Below are positions 1 through 10,065 of a stretch of DNA of 64,000 bases, piece by piece. The translations under genes were made by a program, and so were the position numbers. This stretch comes from Chaenocephalus aceratus. Lineage: Eukaryota; Chordata; Actinopteri; Perciformes; Channichthyidae. The first letter of the stretch is position 1, and every line of letters begins with the position of its first letter. The stretch covers positions 9,418,788 to 9,482,787 of the forward strand of contig CM043793.1 in assembly GCA_023974075.1 (NCBI GenBank), given 5' to 3'. The notes beneath the pieces are model-generated. The model did no database searches. It saw only the letters and a list, made by a program, of their open reading frames with translations, and was not told the origin of the DNA.

Positions 1-16
1 AAATAGTGCCACCTAC

Positions 17-181
17 GATCTGGAAGAGGATGAAGGAGAAGATGCTGGCGAGGAAGCACATGAGGGGAACCCGCATGATGACTTTGAGGATGTGATGTTT
101 GTAGACGGTTAGGTTCTCTGAGATCTGAATCTGCTCGTTCAACAGGAAGGGGCGGCTGAAGGCGTACACCACGATCACCGA
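17..181 (-). CDS. tmem175: TMEM175 coding exon 7 (last exon in window)
   Basis: 165 bases, 55 codons, beginning SVIVVYAFSRPFLLNEQIQI and ending CFLASIFSFILFQI. The acceptor is TTTCCCTAG. I place the donor at 16-15 (GTAGGT), because this keeps phase 0 and the residues that would follow if the exon ran on (VGGTI) do not match the family. Covers TM4 end to TM6. Confidence 0.85.
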
Positions 182-2335
182 CTAGGGAAACAAAGCATGA
201 AGAAATATGGGATTTCACTGATTTCAGTAGATCCACCACAAAAATACAGCAAACGCAACAATCAACTGAATCTGTATATACTGTATATAGGTGTTTTAAC
301 TTAAGACATCCATTTTGGAAATTGGTGGATTTAAAAAAGAAAATAATGATTTCACTATAATAAATGGCTCACCTGTATGACACCCATCACCATCACACAA
401 CCACAAAAGAGTAAAATCCCAAGGATGTTCTCAGGGAAGGTGGCCATCAGAGAGAACTGCAAAATATGACATGCCGTAATGTTACTGAGCAACACAGAGC
501 ACAACGTATTGGTGCAAATAGTGTGATGGATTTAACGACCATTAAGCAGCGCCTCATACTCACTGTGTACGGTAGAAAGGTTATCAGCATCATGCAGGCC
601 TGAAATAAAACCCAAAGGAAATATGAGCAAAAAGTCAAATACTTTTAGGTATAACACTAAAAGATGACTTTTTTGTTGAGAATTCATTATTATGCACTTT
701 CTTTGTATAGCAAATTAGTTAATATGCCCAAACCAACTGTAATATCTCTGTTGAATCAGACCTTCAAATCTTTTTTAAATAGGATTTGTGTTCACAACTC
801 CCTCTGGAGGGAACATTGAGATTGTATCCTTTGCAGACCATTTACGTACACAAACCTATATAACACACTACAGGAAATGGAATAGCCTAAAAAGCATAAT
901 AGGGCCTCTTTAATTAAATATCCAAAAGTATTATGAAGATATACTTCAATTAATCTATCACAAGAGGTTAATTAAAGGTTAGTTGGCATACAGTGACTTC
1001 GTACTTACAAGGTTCAGCAGTGCAAGGCAATCATCGATGCGTACAATTACTTGAAACAATCTGTGAAATTCAGCACAAAAATAGGCAAGTGATAAATATA
1101 AAAACTGCTCCTATACTTAGTACTTCGTCAAATATTACTTCTATAAATGATAATATACTAATAATACTAATGTACCTGATATGAGCAGCCCATGCAACAG
1201 TCACGATGAGGAATGTCATTAAGTAAACAGCAATCTTTGTTGACAGCAGAAGCTGAACACTCTGCCTCAGCCCCTGTAAGCAGACGCATAGATGAATACT
1301 TTATCTGTTCAGTCTCACTGCAGAGATTTGCAGACTCCCACTGAAAACACCTTGTTCTAAGGGGCTCGCTTTCATGGAATAAAATAATGTGCGATTACAC
1401 GTCTTACCTCGTCATTATCTTGCAACTTTGTATGTGCAACAGGTAAGATCTGTGAATATAAGATGATACATTATGAGAAACATCATGTTCAGAGAAAGGC
1501 ACATGTTGTTGAGAAAATGGATTTCCAACTGACCAGTAAGCATGTTCAGTGTATGTTAAGCGCCCTATTATGAATAGTATCACGGCTCATTTCAACCATA
1601 CATGAAAGTATCAAGCATGAACACACTTTACACTCACTGTAGCTGTGTTTTCAAATTCCCTTAAAGTGGCTGACATAATTAGAAACATTAGTTATATTTG
1701 TCTAGTTGATGATATTGTATGATCTTGTACCATGTACTTACTGAGATTTAATTAAAGTTGAACTTACTCTGTAGGCTATAGCACTGCTATAATCCCATTA
1801 TAACTAAAGTAAGCAAGTATCATTCCTACTATGACTCTTAAAATGTCTGACTAACATTAAATACTCATTATATGCCCTACCCAACCTCTCTCCCATCTTC
1901 CCCAATTCAAAAGGAAACTGGTTTAAAGGGCATTAAGATTATATGCTTGAGTACAAGTAGACATACCACACCATAGATACACTTCCTACTCTACTTAGTT
2001 ACTTGCTTCCCACCTCTGACAGTATGTAATATTACTACTGGACTATTATCCCCCCCCAGCCCTCAGGTTGGTGGTGTCTGCAGTCGCTCAGCAGCAGCAT
2101 GTGTTATTGAGATAGAGCTTGGTGTCTTTACCATGACGGTGGCGATGATGGAGATGAGCGCGTCGCTGTAGGCCAGCAGTCTGTGGGAGGACTGGGTGCC
2201 GCTGTGGCCCTCTCTGTCGGACGGAGTGACGCTGCCCGGGAAGCTGGAGGAGGCTGTGCGGCTCCTCGTGCCTTTCTTCTCAATCTCCTCCTCGACATGT
2301 TGCTCTATTATCTCGCTGTTGTCGTTTTCCCCCAT
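17..2335 (-). CDS. tmem175: TMEM175 endo-lysosomal K+/H+ channel, 5' half (7 exons, partial at window edge)
   Basis: Coding exons on the minus strand, in order: 2335-2132, 1449-1408, 1273-1176, 1060-1009, 599-564, 456-373, 181-17. All have AG acceptors and GT donors, all phases join, and they give 227 residues. The family forms dimers of two six-helix repeats and leaks potassium and protons across late endosome and lysosome membranes. Seen here: acidic N-terminus (residues 1-50), the TM1 signature RLLAYSDALISIIATVM followed by ILPVAHT, then IAVYLMTFLIVTVAWAAH, DDCLALLNLACMMLITFLPY, FSLMATFPENILGI and CFLASIFSF, all closely matching mammalian TMEM175. The usual FSD signature reads YSD. Ile63 aligns with the human pore isoleucine Ile46. 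The start at 2335 has a strong context (ACC before ATG, G after); the frame stays open upstream, but the match to the family begins near this ATG. The sequence stops near the end of repeat I; the second repeat lies outside the window. Orthology is inferred from remembered protein sequence, not from a search. Confidence 0.93.
373..456 (-). CDS. tmem175: TMEM175 coding exon 6
   Basis: 84 bases, 28 codons: FSLMATFPENILGI followed by the hydrophobic LLFCGCVMVMGVIQ of TM4. The acceptor is TTTTGCAG and the donor GTGAGC; phase 0 at both ends. Confidence 0.92.
564..599 (-). CDS. tmem175: TMEM175 coding exon 5
   Basis: A 36-base microexon encoding ACMMLITFLPYT (TM3), phase 0 at both ends. The acceptor is TTATTTCAG and the donor GTGAGT. 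ACMM.ITFLPYT is a strong family match. Confidence 0.92.
790..909 (-). repeat. Fragment of TTAA-type MITE family A in TMEM175 intron 4
   Basis: The sequence from CCTCTGGAGGGAAC to AATAGGGCCTCTT, followed by TTAA at 910-913, is the right-hand end of the family also present at 21289, 45682, 58397 and 61068. Only about 120 bases remain, and they lie between exons 4 and 5 without touching splice sites. Confidence 0.7.
1009..1060 (-). CDS. tmem175: TMEM175 coding exon 4
   Basis: 52 bases. The first base completes the Arg codon from exon 3, then LFQVIVRIDDCLALLNL. The acceptor is TTTCACAG and the donor GTAAGT. It matches the conserved loop leading into TM3. Confidence 0.92.
1176..1273 (-). CDS. tmem175: TMEM175 coding exon 3
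   Basis: 98 bases encoding GLRQSVQLLLSTKIAVYLMT and the rest of TM2 (FLIVTVAWAAHI), ending with two bases of an Arg codon. The acceptor is CTTACAG and the donor GTACAT. Confidence 0.92.
1408..1449 (-). CDS. tmem175: TMEM175 coding exon 2
   Basis: A 42-base microexon encoding ILPVAHTKLQDNDE, the end of TM1 and the following loop. The acceptor is TTCACAG and the donor GTAAGA; it is phase 0 at both ends. It continues exon 1 directly (ATVM then ILPV). Confidence 0.9.
2132..2335 (-). CDS. tmem175: TMEM175 coding exon 1
   Basis: Codons 1-68, 204 bases, ending in phase 0 at ATG followed by donor GTAAAG. It encodes a Glu/Ser-rich cytosolic tail (MGENDNSEIIEQH...) and most of TM1 with the YSDALISIIATVM motif. 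The 5' UTR continues above 2335 for an unknown distance. Confidence 0.93.
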
Positions 2336-2560
2336 GGTGGAGGAGCTAGAGGGGCTCAGAGGACGAGGCGGGGACCATGGACCAGGCGGACGGACTGTTT
2401 GCAAACAACGGAGGAACAGCTGACTGAGGGCGGGAAACCGGAAGCAGGTGCCCGTATGTTTTTTCTGTTGGCAACAAAGATCGTTGATAGCGGAGTGGAG
2501 TACCCACGTGGTGATCAAAAACGAAATATTTTTTTCTCTGTGTGTGTGTTTTTTGGTTAA
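2336..2560 (-). promoter_or_regulatory. TMEM175 5' UTR and proximal promoter region
   Basis: Sequence upstream of the start codon that is richer in G+C and CpG than its surroundings, with GC-rich patches around 2340-2460. No clear TATA box is seen. The transcription start cannot be fixed. ORFs on the plus strand here are shadows of exon 1. Confidence 0.45.
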
Positions 2561-2599
2561 TTATGACTCAAGTTTATCTTCGTTTTAGACGACTTTATG

Positions 2600-3286
2600 G
2601 TAGGCTACTCTAGAATCCAGAAATGAAATAAAACTGTTGAGAGACCACGTCTACAGCATGATTTTGTAAGTAGTTGGTTAACAAGATACTTTAAATTGAT
2701 AAACAAAAATCGTAGGCAAACAATAGCTGATGGTTAATTATTGCATTTGGGCCTGTTTACCTTTATGCTACTACAATAGCCTGCTCAAACGTGACTGAAA
2801 GTAGAGTAACAAAAAGAGAAACTTAGTGCTAAGTGATACCTTGAACCTGCCACTGGGTGACAGTAGTGTTTTAAATTCTTGCCATGGTCATATTAATATA
2901 CGTTTAGTTAAAACACTGTATGGTCACCAGCAAGTTGCAACTAAACATTCTTCAACACATTTACTTTACAACGGTAGGCCTACATCAGTATTTCATCAGG
3001 CGGGCAAATGCCACACCATGTCTGAATGTACCCACTTGACGAGAATTTGTTTATCATTTTGTACATTGTTCATCTTTGTATTCCGCTATCCTCTTTTAGT
3101 AATTGTGCTGTAAGGATACACATTGGTTATATCAGCTTGAGTAAAAAACAAACAAACACAGAGTATTCAGTGAATTAACTCAAATAAATCCTGAGTGTGA
3201 GAGGGATAACAGTAAATTACATCTAGTTTGTGTGAATATAAGGAGCTTAACATAAATAAGAATGAACCCTCCACTTCATTCCTGCT
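2600..3286. other. Unannotated intergenic stretch
   Basis: AT-rich sequence without recognisable coding, RNA or repeat signals. No GAK-like divergent gene, the neighbour expected from mammalian synteny, is visible. Confidence 0.5.
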
Positions 3287-3889
3287 TTAACCCTTGTGTT
3301 ATGTTCACATTTCGCACCCTTTGGTAATGTTCGGGTCAAATTGACCCGGGACATATTTCAGGGTTTAAAAAAAATACAGAACTAAATTCAACATGCATAA
3401 TTCCTTATATATATTGTCTTTAACTCATTCCCCAACAATATAAATAAAATATATGATTAGTTTTTGAAAATACTCTTTGCGAGATCAAATTTAACAATGT
3501 AATGTAATGTAATGTAATAAAAATGTAATTTATGTTAAAAAAAAATACACTGTAATAAAAAAAGTTTACATTTTGCTCATGCTTTTCTAGGACACATGTA
3601 AAAGAAAAATGTTTTCATTAATGTTTATTATTTCATGTCATATAATAATCAAAGCCCTGAAGGAAATAAAGCAATTTAGCAGCAATTGGAACACAAGAAC
3701 CACATCCAAAAGTATTTGGCTGTGAAATATAGAGAGAATGAAACATCCATATAAATTACATCGAACAGATATAAATACAAAGCAAATAAAAACAATTAAC
3801 AGTCACTATTCATAAAATACAGTATATCCGAAGAATATATTGATGAAGTGACGCTGCAGAACATCATGTGAGTCAATGGGCAAGTCCGT

Positions 3890-4223
3890 TTAGGAAACAC
3901 ATGATGTACAGAACTTCTTTGTGTGTATAGCACAGATGTTCTTGTTGCAGTTGCTGCATGTAGTCTTGGAGTCCTTTGAGGGTCCACAGACCTCACAGCT
4001 GGCTGTGTGGGGGTCTTCCAGAAGCTGACTGGGGGGGTCTTCCAGCAGCTGGCTCTGAGTCAAGTTCATCTTCCAATTTCCTGTCAAATTCTGAGTTTAC
4101 CTCCACATTATCCTCATCTTCAGAAATGTCTTCCTGTTCCACTTCACCGTGTTCTTCTAAAGCATTCATTTCACTCTCCATTATTAGCTCCAAGGCTCTC
4201 TGAGCAGAATATATTTTGGCCAT
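3890..4223 (-). pseudogene. piggyBac transposase remnant (N-terminus joined to C-terminal Cys-rich domain)
   Basis: The minus-strand frame from 4223 encodes an acidic N-terminus (MAKIYSAQRALELIMESEMN, then EEHGEVEQEDISEDEDN), as piggyBac transposases usually begin. A second frame ending at 3890 encodes CEVCGPSK, then CSNCNKNICAIHTKKFCTSC, the C-terminal zinc-binding cysteine-rich domain (C-x2-C, C-x2-C-x4-C-x2-H-x5-C-x2-C). The two are in different frames and meet around 4000-4085 in a short duplicated QLLEDP stretch. The central DDD catalytic core is absent. Confidence 0.75.
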
Positions 4224-4489
4224 TTTGTTGGTAGATAATTGTAGTTCTGCACTACACTACACTGTAATGTGAGGTTATGTCTCTGTTTAGTCCCTCCTCC
4301 GGCGTGCAGGTGTGAGGGGGGACAGTGCGAGAAAATTAAAAATGTTTATACATTTCTGGAAGATCTCAAATGTTTATAATGTTCTATAGTTTTGTGTACA
4401 CACTACAAAGGGTAAAGATCAAGGGAAAACAGGATCAAACAGCTTCTATATGCACAATTGTGTGTGTGTGTGTGTCTTTAGTTGGTGTG

Positions 4490-4493
<4 letters not shown>

Positions 4494-4547
<54 letters not shown>
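4494..4547. repeat. (GT)n microsatellite
   Basis: Uninterrupted GT dinucleotides of about 54 bases inside the piggyBac derivative, with shorter imperfect GT runs on either side. Confidence 0.95.
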
Positions 4548-4813
4548 TTTAGTTTGTGTGTTTCTGTGTGTTTTTCTCTGTCTGTCTGTCCTGGTATTGT
4601 ATCTGGGTCAGATTGACCCAAACCTCTTACGAAGGACATAAATGCGGGGGGCATTTTTTCATAAGTGGAAAAAAATAAAAACAATTCCACATGTCCTTCA
4701 CAATAAATAAGCCCAGGCCATTGAGTTTCAGGTTGAACGAAAATATCCTTATATATCTTTTTATTCATTGAAAATGGAAATCGGGTCAATTTGACCCGAA
4801 CACCACACAAGGG

Positions 4814-6640
4814 TGATTATAGCTTTCATGTGCAGTACGCCTACTTAGCATATAGCCTGCTTTGTTTCTTTGGGTTGTTTCTTTCTTTCTTTCCGCTTGT
4901 TGACAAAAATAGGAAAAGATCCTGTGTTGGATTCAAATTGACCCTTTCTGCACGGCACACATTTGAGCACACGTGCAAACCGATTGGCTCTTTACAAAGT
5001 AGCCTCCTCCTGTCCAGATGTATTTCTTCAATAGTAGCATAGAGGTCAACAACATATATGATGTTCTTAAACTAAACATGATATAAACACCACTTGGTTT
5101 TACTTTGCGTTTAGTTAATTGAACACAGCATATTCAGCTTGTGGACGGTAATGACACACCCTGATTTACATCAGAGTTTATATTTCAGTGGTGCAGTAAA
5201 TGTTCTTGTAACATGACTTGTCAAAAACACAGTAAACATGTGAGGCACTCTTCTGCCTCTAGAGGGAGACATCATACTGTGTCTGGCAAACATTTCAACC
5301 TTCTGTCCTGTAACTATGCCCATGTTACAATTTGAACAACATAAGTGTAGTCCCCAAACATTATTAATTTGTCTCATTACATCTACCATTACCATTATAT
5401 TGCCAATAACATTATTATCCCCCTGCATTGGATAATTTTTGGAGTTTGAGCTATATTGCTACCATTTCATGTATCCTGTCAGACTTTTTGAAAGATTGTG
5501 TACATGTCTAGTTGTGTCTGTAGACTCCTACATTCACCAAAGGCTAGCATAAGAGAATGCATCATTCAAATATTTAAACAAACATTTCAGAAAACGTGTA
5601 ATACAAAAACGGATTTTGATGAGGTTTTTCCTGAGGGTTCATATATCATTCATAGCCCCATTTATAGAACTGTTGGCAGTATCTTTCTTATTCATGAAGC
5701 GTCGAAGGAGATATCTTCCCTCTCTAAGAACCTTTGACTTTAATAATGTAACCGTCATTTTGAATATGGCTTTATCCAGTGTTAGGATTTCTGTTCAATA
5801 TATTATTAAATTAACACATATTTTCTATAAGATAGTGCCTAATTCAACTTTCTTTTAAGTGGGAAATGTTCCTGTGACACTGGCATGTTTGCAGAGAGGT
5901 AAGATGTTAATATATAATCTTATATAATCTTTAATACCCATGGCAGGGCTTTTCCTACTCACTTAATTGATTCCTGCTAATGCTTGAGCTAAGCATTGAT
6001 CAACGATGCTGAGTTAGGGAGTTTTGAGAATCCACTCATACTACCATTAGATACAGAAGCATTAATACATCAACAATAAAAACAAAGTATACAGGGAGGG
6101 AATAAAACAAAAACGGACTGCTTAAAGCGGAGTTAAGGTAATTCTTGGCACAAACAATACTGACAATACCCCTTTATTATAACCATATTTGCACACTCAG
6201 CAGACACGGTGTAATATAAGTCCAACATTCACTCTCTTGTGAGATTTCATTTTTCACTGAGTACTGAAACATAGCTGCTAAATGCTCCGTATTGACCAGG
6301 TAATCAGCTATTGACGTAGCTGAGCTAAATGTAGCAACGTTATCATTTGCTGTAGAAAAACATTACAGACTGCTCAATTCACCCAATAAAATTAACAATA
6401 TATAACTATTATTTTATACTGCTTTGTTCATCGCGCCAACCACAATTGTATCTGTTCCCCGACTCCCGTTATTTAACCAAGTCGGCACAATCGTTGCTTG
6501 TGAGAAGTGTCAAGCATTCCACAGCGATCTATATTAAACTTTTTGGTTGCTGTCGGTCCATCATCCGGTTACCTGTACTACTCTGCATTTCACTTTGAAT
6601 TGCATGTATGCACTCAAAATAGCAAATATACTGAACAGAA
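4814..6640. other. Unannotated stretch
   Basis: AT-rich, with only short unconvincing ORFs. No repeat family, RNA or exon is recognised. Confidence 0.45.
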
Positions 6641-6644
6641 GTAC

Positions 6645-6850
6645 AGATGTGGGAGAAGTACTCAGATCTTGTACTTGAGTCAAAGTAGAAGTACCAGAGT
6701 GTAGGAATACAAGTCCTGCAATCAAAATGTTACTTAATTAAATTACAAAAGTAAAAGCATCAACATAGACTTAAAGTACAGAAGGTAAAAGTACTCATTA
6801 AGAAAATTGGCCCATTTCAGAATAATATGATATGTTTTATAATTATTAAT
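6645..6850. repeat. Dispersed teleost repeat (AGTACTCAGATCTTGTACTTGAG family)
   Basis: Reads as the high-copy fish repeat rich in AGTA/AAAGTA words (AAGTACTCAGATCTTGTACT, GTAGAAGTACCAGAGTGTAG, AAAGTCCTGCAATCAAAATG). I recognise the family but cannot assign its class. Boundaries are approximate. Confidence 0.6.
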
Positions 6851-7821
6851 GCAGATTAAAGTGTTCTCAAAGCTGGTAAAGGTGCAGCTAGTTTTAATGA
6901 CTTTGTATACTGCAGGGTAGCTTGTGAATTTACTCCAGGTGAAACTAAAGTCTTATTTAAGTGTTGAATATAATTAAAATATACACAGATATGTATGTTT
7001 ATACAAAAGTGACGCTCCAGTTGGCTTACAATCCACAAGAACAACAGAAATGGCCAGTCCCAAAATATTGCCAGAAAGAGAAAAACGCCCATAAAAGGAA
7101 ACGAACCAATAGTATCATTGGTTATAACCAAAAACAACCAATATCTTCTTCAAAACATTAGATATCACCAAACTCTCCCAACACTTCTGACCCTCCCACA
7201 AAAAGACAATGAATACAGTAGTAGTCGACGAGAAGGTGACTCAAGCAACCCCCTAAAGCAGGGGTGTCAAACTCAAGGCCCGGAGGCCAAATCCGGCCCG
7301 TGACTTCATTTCATGTGGCCCACAAGAGCTTGCAAAGAATATAATATGTTTATTGTACGGTTACATGCCGATTTACAGAAGCACGTTGCCCATAATCTAT
7401 GGGCTCAGAACAGTCTCATAATACACACATGCACACAGAAGGATTCACACTTGTATTTCCGGATCCACACTTGTGTTTTTCAATGCACACACAAATGTGT
7501 TCCGTTTCATATACATGTAAATCAAATCCAAATACAGAAAAAAGTTTTACATATGTATTTCTGATCCTCACATATTTGTTTTCCGTGTAAATCCCCTGAA
7601 CCTGCAAACACAAACAGCTTTCTGTGCACGGATCGCTGTGCATTCGTGTGTGGATTTTTTGAGACTCCCCTGACGCTCACCCGATTCGTACTTGTAATTT
7701 TTTCTATCTATAGCCAATCAGATGTCTCCTCCATTCTAAGCCAATCACATGAGCGCGCCCCCACGAGGGTATTTTCTTGTGTTCATAACGTAGCGCTTCA
7801 TGTATGCATTTTGCGCTGTCC

Positions 7822-8040
7822 GGTCAGCTCGCTAAACAGAGGGCGGAGCTTCAGGTGATCACGCACTGCAGAGCTGCGTGTCTCCGTCAGTCTCAGCAGC
7901 TGATCTGATCTCTCTCTCGCGTCCGGCTATAATTCACTCGCGTTTATGTCCATATCGATCAGATCCAGCTCTCCTGATCGGCCTTTATAGAGAGCACCGA
8001 TCAAACTATTAAGAGTGAATATCGGCCGATAATGACCGGC
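7822..8040 (-). mobile_element. Fragment of ATCGGCCGAT-type hAT family nested in element B
   Basis: Reverse complement of the sequence at about 12895-13110 (shared words: ATCGGCCGATATTCACTC, CTCTATAAAGGCCGATCAGG, AGCTCGCTAAACAG). It belongs to the TAGGGATGCTCCGATC family, with a complete copy at 43537-44285, but lacks both ends here. Confidence 0.7.
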
Positions 8041-8104
8041 AGGGCTCCCCCCGTTGACAGTTCACTGTCTAGCACTGGCTTCGTAGTGCACTGATCGATT
8101 AGGC

Positions 8105-8369
8105 CAGTGGTTCTCAAACTTTTTCTGTCATTCCCCACTTTGAACAGGTGGGCCTTTTCAAGCCCCACCTGTTCCTCATCGTTATTTACAGGTGTTGTTT
8201 TGTGTGGTAGAGGGTCGCTTTCATTGATGCGTTTTGCACCCCGGGCGGGCTGTTGTTTTGATATTCCACCAGTGTGATAAAAAAACATTTATTTTGTATT
8301 TCGTGACCCACCTATCACATCTCTGCGCCCCACCAGTGGGGCGCGCCCCACACTTTGATAAACGCTGTA
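8105..8369. mobile_element. Small hAT MITE nested in element B
   Basis: Begins CAGTGGTTCTCAAACTTTTT and ends CACTTTGATAAACGCTG, the inverted form with decay. The flanks GATTAGGC and TATTAGAC look like a worn 8-bp target duplication (6 of 8 match). The inside carries GCCCCACC-rich sequence and no ORF of note. Confidence 0.7.
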
Positions 8370-8711
8370 TTAGACTAAACTAACCTGTAGCTGCTCCCTC
8401 CACACTTACACCAACTTCAGACATAAATAAAGCAGCTGTATTCGCCATACAGGACACACATTTAAAACGGTTTTGCCTACCGTTTTTGTGTACACAAGCA
8501 TTCATCAATGGTTCGGAAAGTGGCACTGTACCTTTATAATATATAAGATTGTATTTGCGTGCATTTCCTGTTCGGAAAGTGGCGCTGTACTGAGAGTGGA
8601 GGTGTCCTGACATTAGCGCCTGCAGGCAGGCTCCATGGACCTGTCAGCTCCGGACTCCGCAAAATGCGTACATGAAGCGCTACGTCATGAACGCAAGAAA
8701 TCTACCCTCGT

Positions 8712-9266
8712 GGGTTCAGGTTCAGGTTATTTATTTGTACCCGTAGGTAGATTCTGTTTGCAGAGAAAAAGACAAGGGTTCCATCCCGACACTAACAATA
8801 AACACAAACAACAGACACATCTCTAATAAAGGACTAGTACAAGTACAAGTATACCCTGCTCAACCAAATCTCAAAATATTTAAAAAACATTTTAAGAAGG
8901 AAAACACTAGTACAAACATGGACATTCAAAATTCAAAATTAAATAAATAAATAAAAATAGGCATCAGTGTGACGCTCCTATGATGTGTTAATGTGTGCAA
9001 TAGCTGCTGGGATAAAACTGTTTTTATACCGCTTCGTTCTACTCCTTGGGACGAGTAACCTCCGGCCCGAAGGAAGAAGCTTGAATTCTGAGTGAAGAGG
9101 GTGGGAGTCATCGTCTAATATGGAGCTGGATAACCGCTGTAACTGCCTGAGGTACTGGACCACTTTATGATCTGACTCAGAGAGTTTCTGCTCTTTAAAG
9201 TCAGGTTACCAAACCATGACATTAGTGAAAAAGACAGAATTGACTCGATAAAAGCACGATAATGCA
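8712..9266 (-). mobile_element. 5'-truncated retroelement tail (probable LINE) nested in element B
   Basis: Splits the right arm of element B exactly where the left arm is continuous. On the minus strand it ends with a 3' UTR-like stretch (CTACGGGTACAAATAAATAA) and a short ACCTGA tandem tail, as in fish LINE copies. The clade is not certain. Confidence 0.5.
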
Positions 9267-10065
9267 CGCTCATGTGATTGGCTTAGAATGGAGGAGACAT
9301 CTGATTGGCTATAGATAGAAAAAATTACAAGTACGAATCGGCTGACCGTCAGGGGAGTCTCAAAAAACCCACAAACGAATGCACAGCGATCCGTGCACAG
9401 AAAGCGGTTTGTGTTTGCAGGTTCAGGGGATTTAAACGGAAAACAAATATGTGTGGATCAAAAATACATATGTAAAACTTTTTTCTGTATTTGGATTTGA
9501 TTTACATGTATATGAAACGGAACACATTTGTGTGTGCATTGAAAAACACAAGTGTGGATCCGGAAATACAAGTGTGAATCCTTTTGTGTGCATGTGTGTA
9601 TTATGAGACTGATCTGAGCCCATAATAAACTACATGTCCATCAATGCATCTCAAATTTGACTTGTTTCTCAGAATTTGAATTTCTTTCTTCAAAATATTC
9701 CTATTTTCTTAGAATGTGCCTTTTTCTCAGAATCTGACTTTTTTTTTCAAAATGTCACTTATTTATTTTTTTTATTTTTACTTTTTCTCTCAGAATGTGG
9801 CTTTTCTTTTTAAATCATTTTGTGACATTCTCACCGAAGAGACATGCAATTATTTGCCCTAGACTTCTGCTTTCAGACGTAGTTAATTATGAAGTTATTA
9901 CCCTATCCGATAATAATCCAATGCAGAGGCAGTCATGTAATATAATACATTATTTTATATATATAAAATATTTATATATGTATTTTTATATAGTAAAAAC
10001 GGCCCTTTGAGTGCAACCGTGATGCTAATGTGGCCCAAATTGAGTTTGACACCCCTGCCCTAAAG

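Larger units (their letters stand above)
3291..4813 (-). mobile_element. piggyBac-like transposon, internally deleted
   Basis: The left end starts CCCTTGTGTTATGTTC directly after TTAA (3287-3290). The right end is its inverted counterpart (reads CCCTTGTGTGGTGTTCGGG on the minus strand). Both ends carry the subterminal GGGTCAA-TTGACCC palindrome typical of fish piggyBac elements. The right-hand TTAA has decayed (TGAT). Inside are both ends of a transposase but not its catalytic middle, so the copy cannot move itself. A GT microsatellite sits near 4494-4547. Confidence 0.8.
7398..9624. mobile_element. Long-inverted-repeat (foldback-like) element B nested in hAT A
   Basis: The left arm from TATGGGCTCAGAACAG (7398) to about 7820 is matched, in reverse complement, by 9267-9624 and then by about 8645-8711. 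The arms exceed 350 bases and agree closely along their length. The right arm is split by an insertion at about 8712-9266. No protein of its own is seen. The end points are uncertain by about 5 bases because the flanking CATAAT overlaps the repeat. Confidence 0.8.
7259..10057. mobile_element. hAT transposon A with exact 8-bp target duplication (contains nested elements)
   Basis: Terminal inverted repeats CAGGGGTGTCAAACTCAAGG at the left and TTGAGTTTGACACCCCTG at the right. It is flanked by the perfect direct repeat CCCTAAAG (7251-7258 and 10058-10065), as the hAT superfamily makes. Without the inner element at 7398-9624 only about 570 bases are its own, so it was a non-autonomous copy. A related hAT sits at 45826. 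Confidence 0.92.

Noticed and set aside
2183..2560. Plus-strand ORFs opposite TMEM175 exon 1
   Set aside because: Shadows of the GC-rich exon and 5' UTR on the other strand.
3291..4813. Intact autonomous piggyBac
   Set aside because: The catalytic centre is missing and the surviving ends are in different frames.
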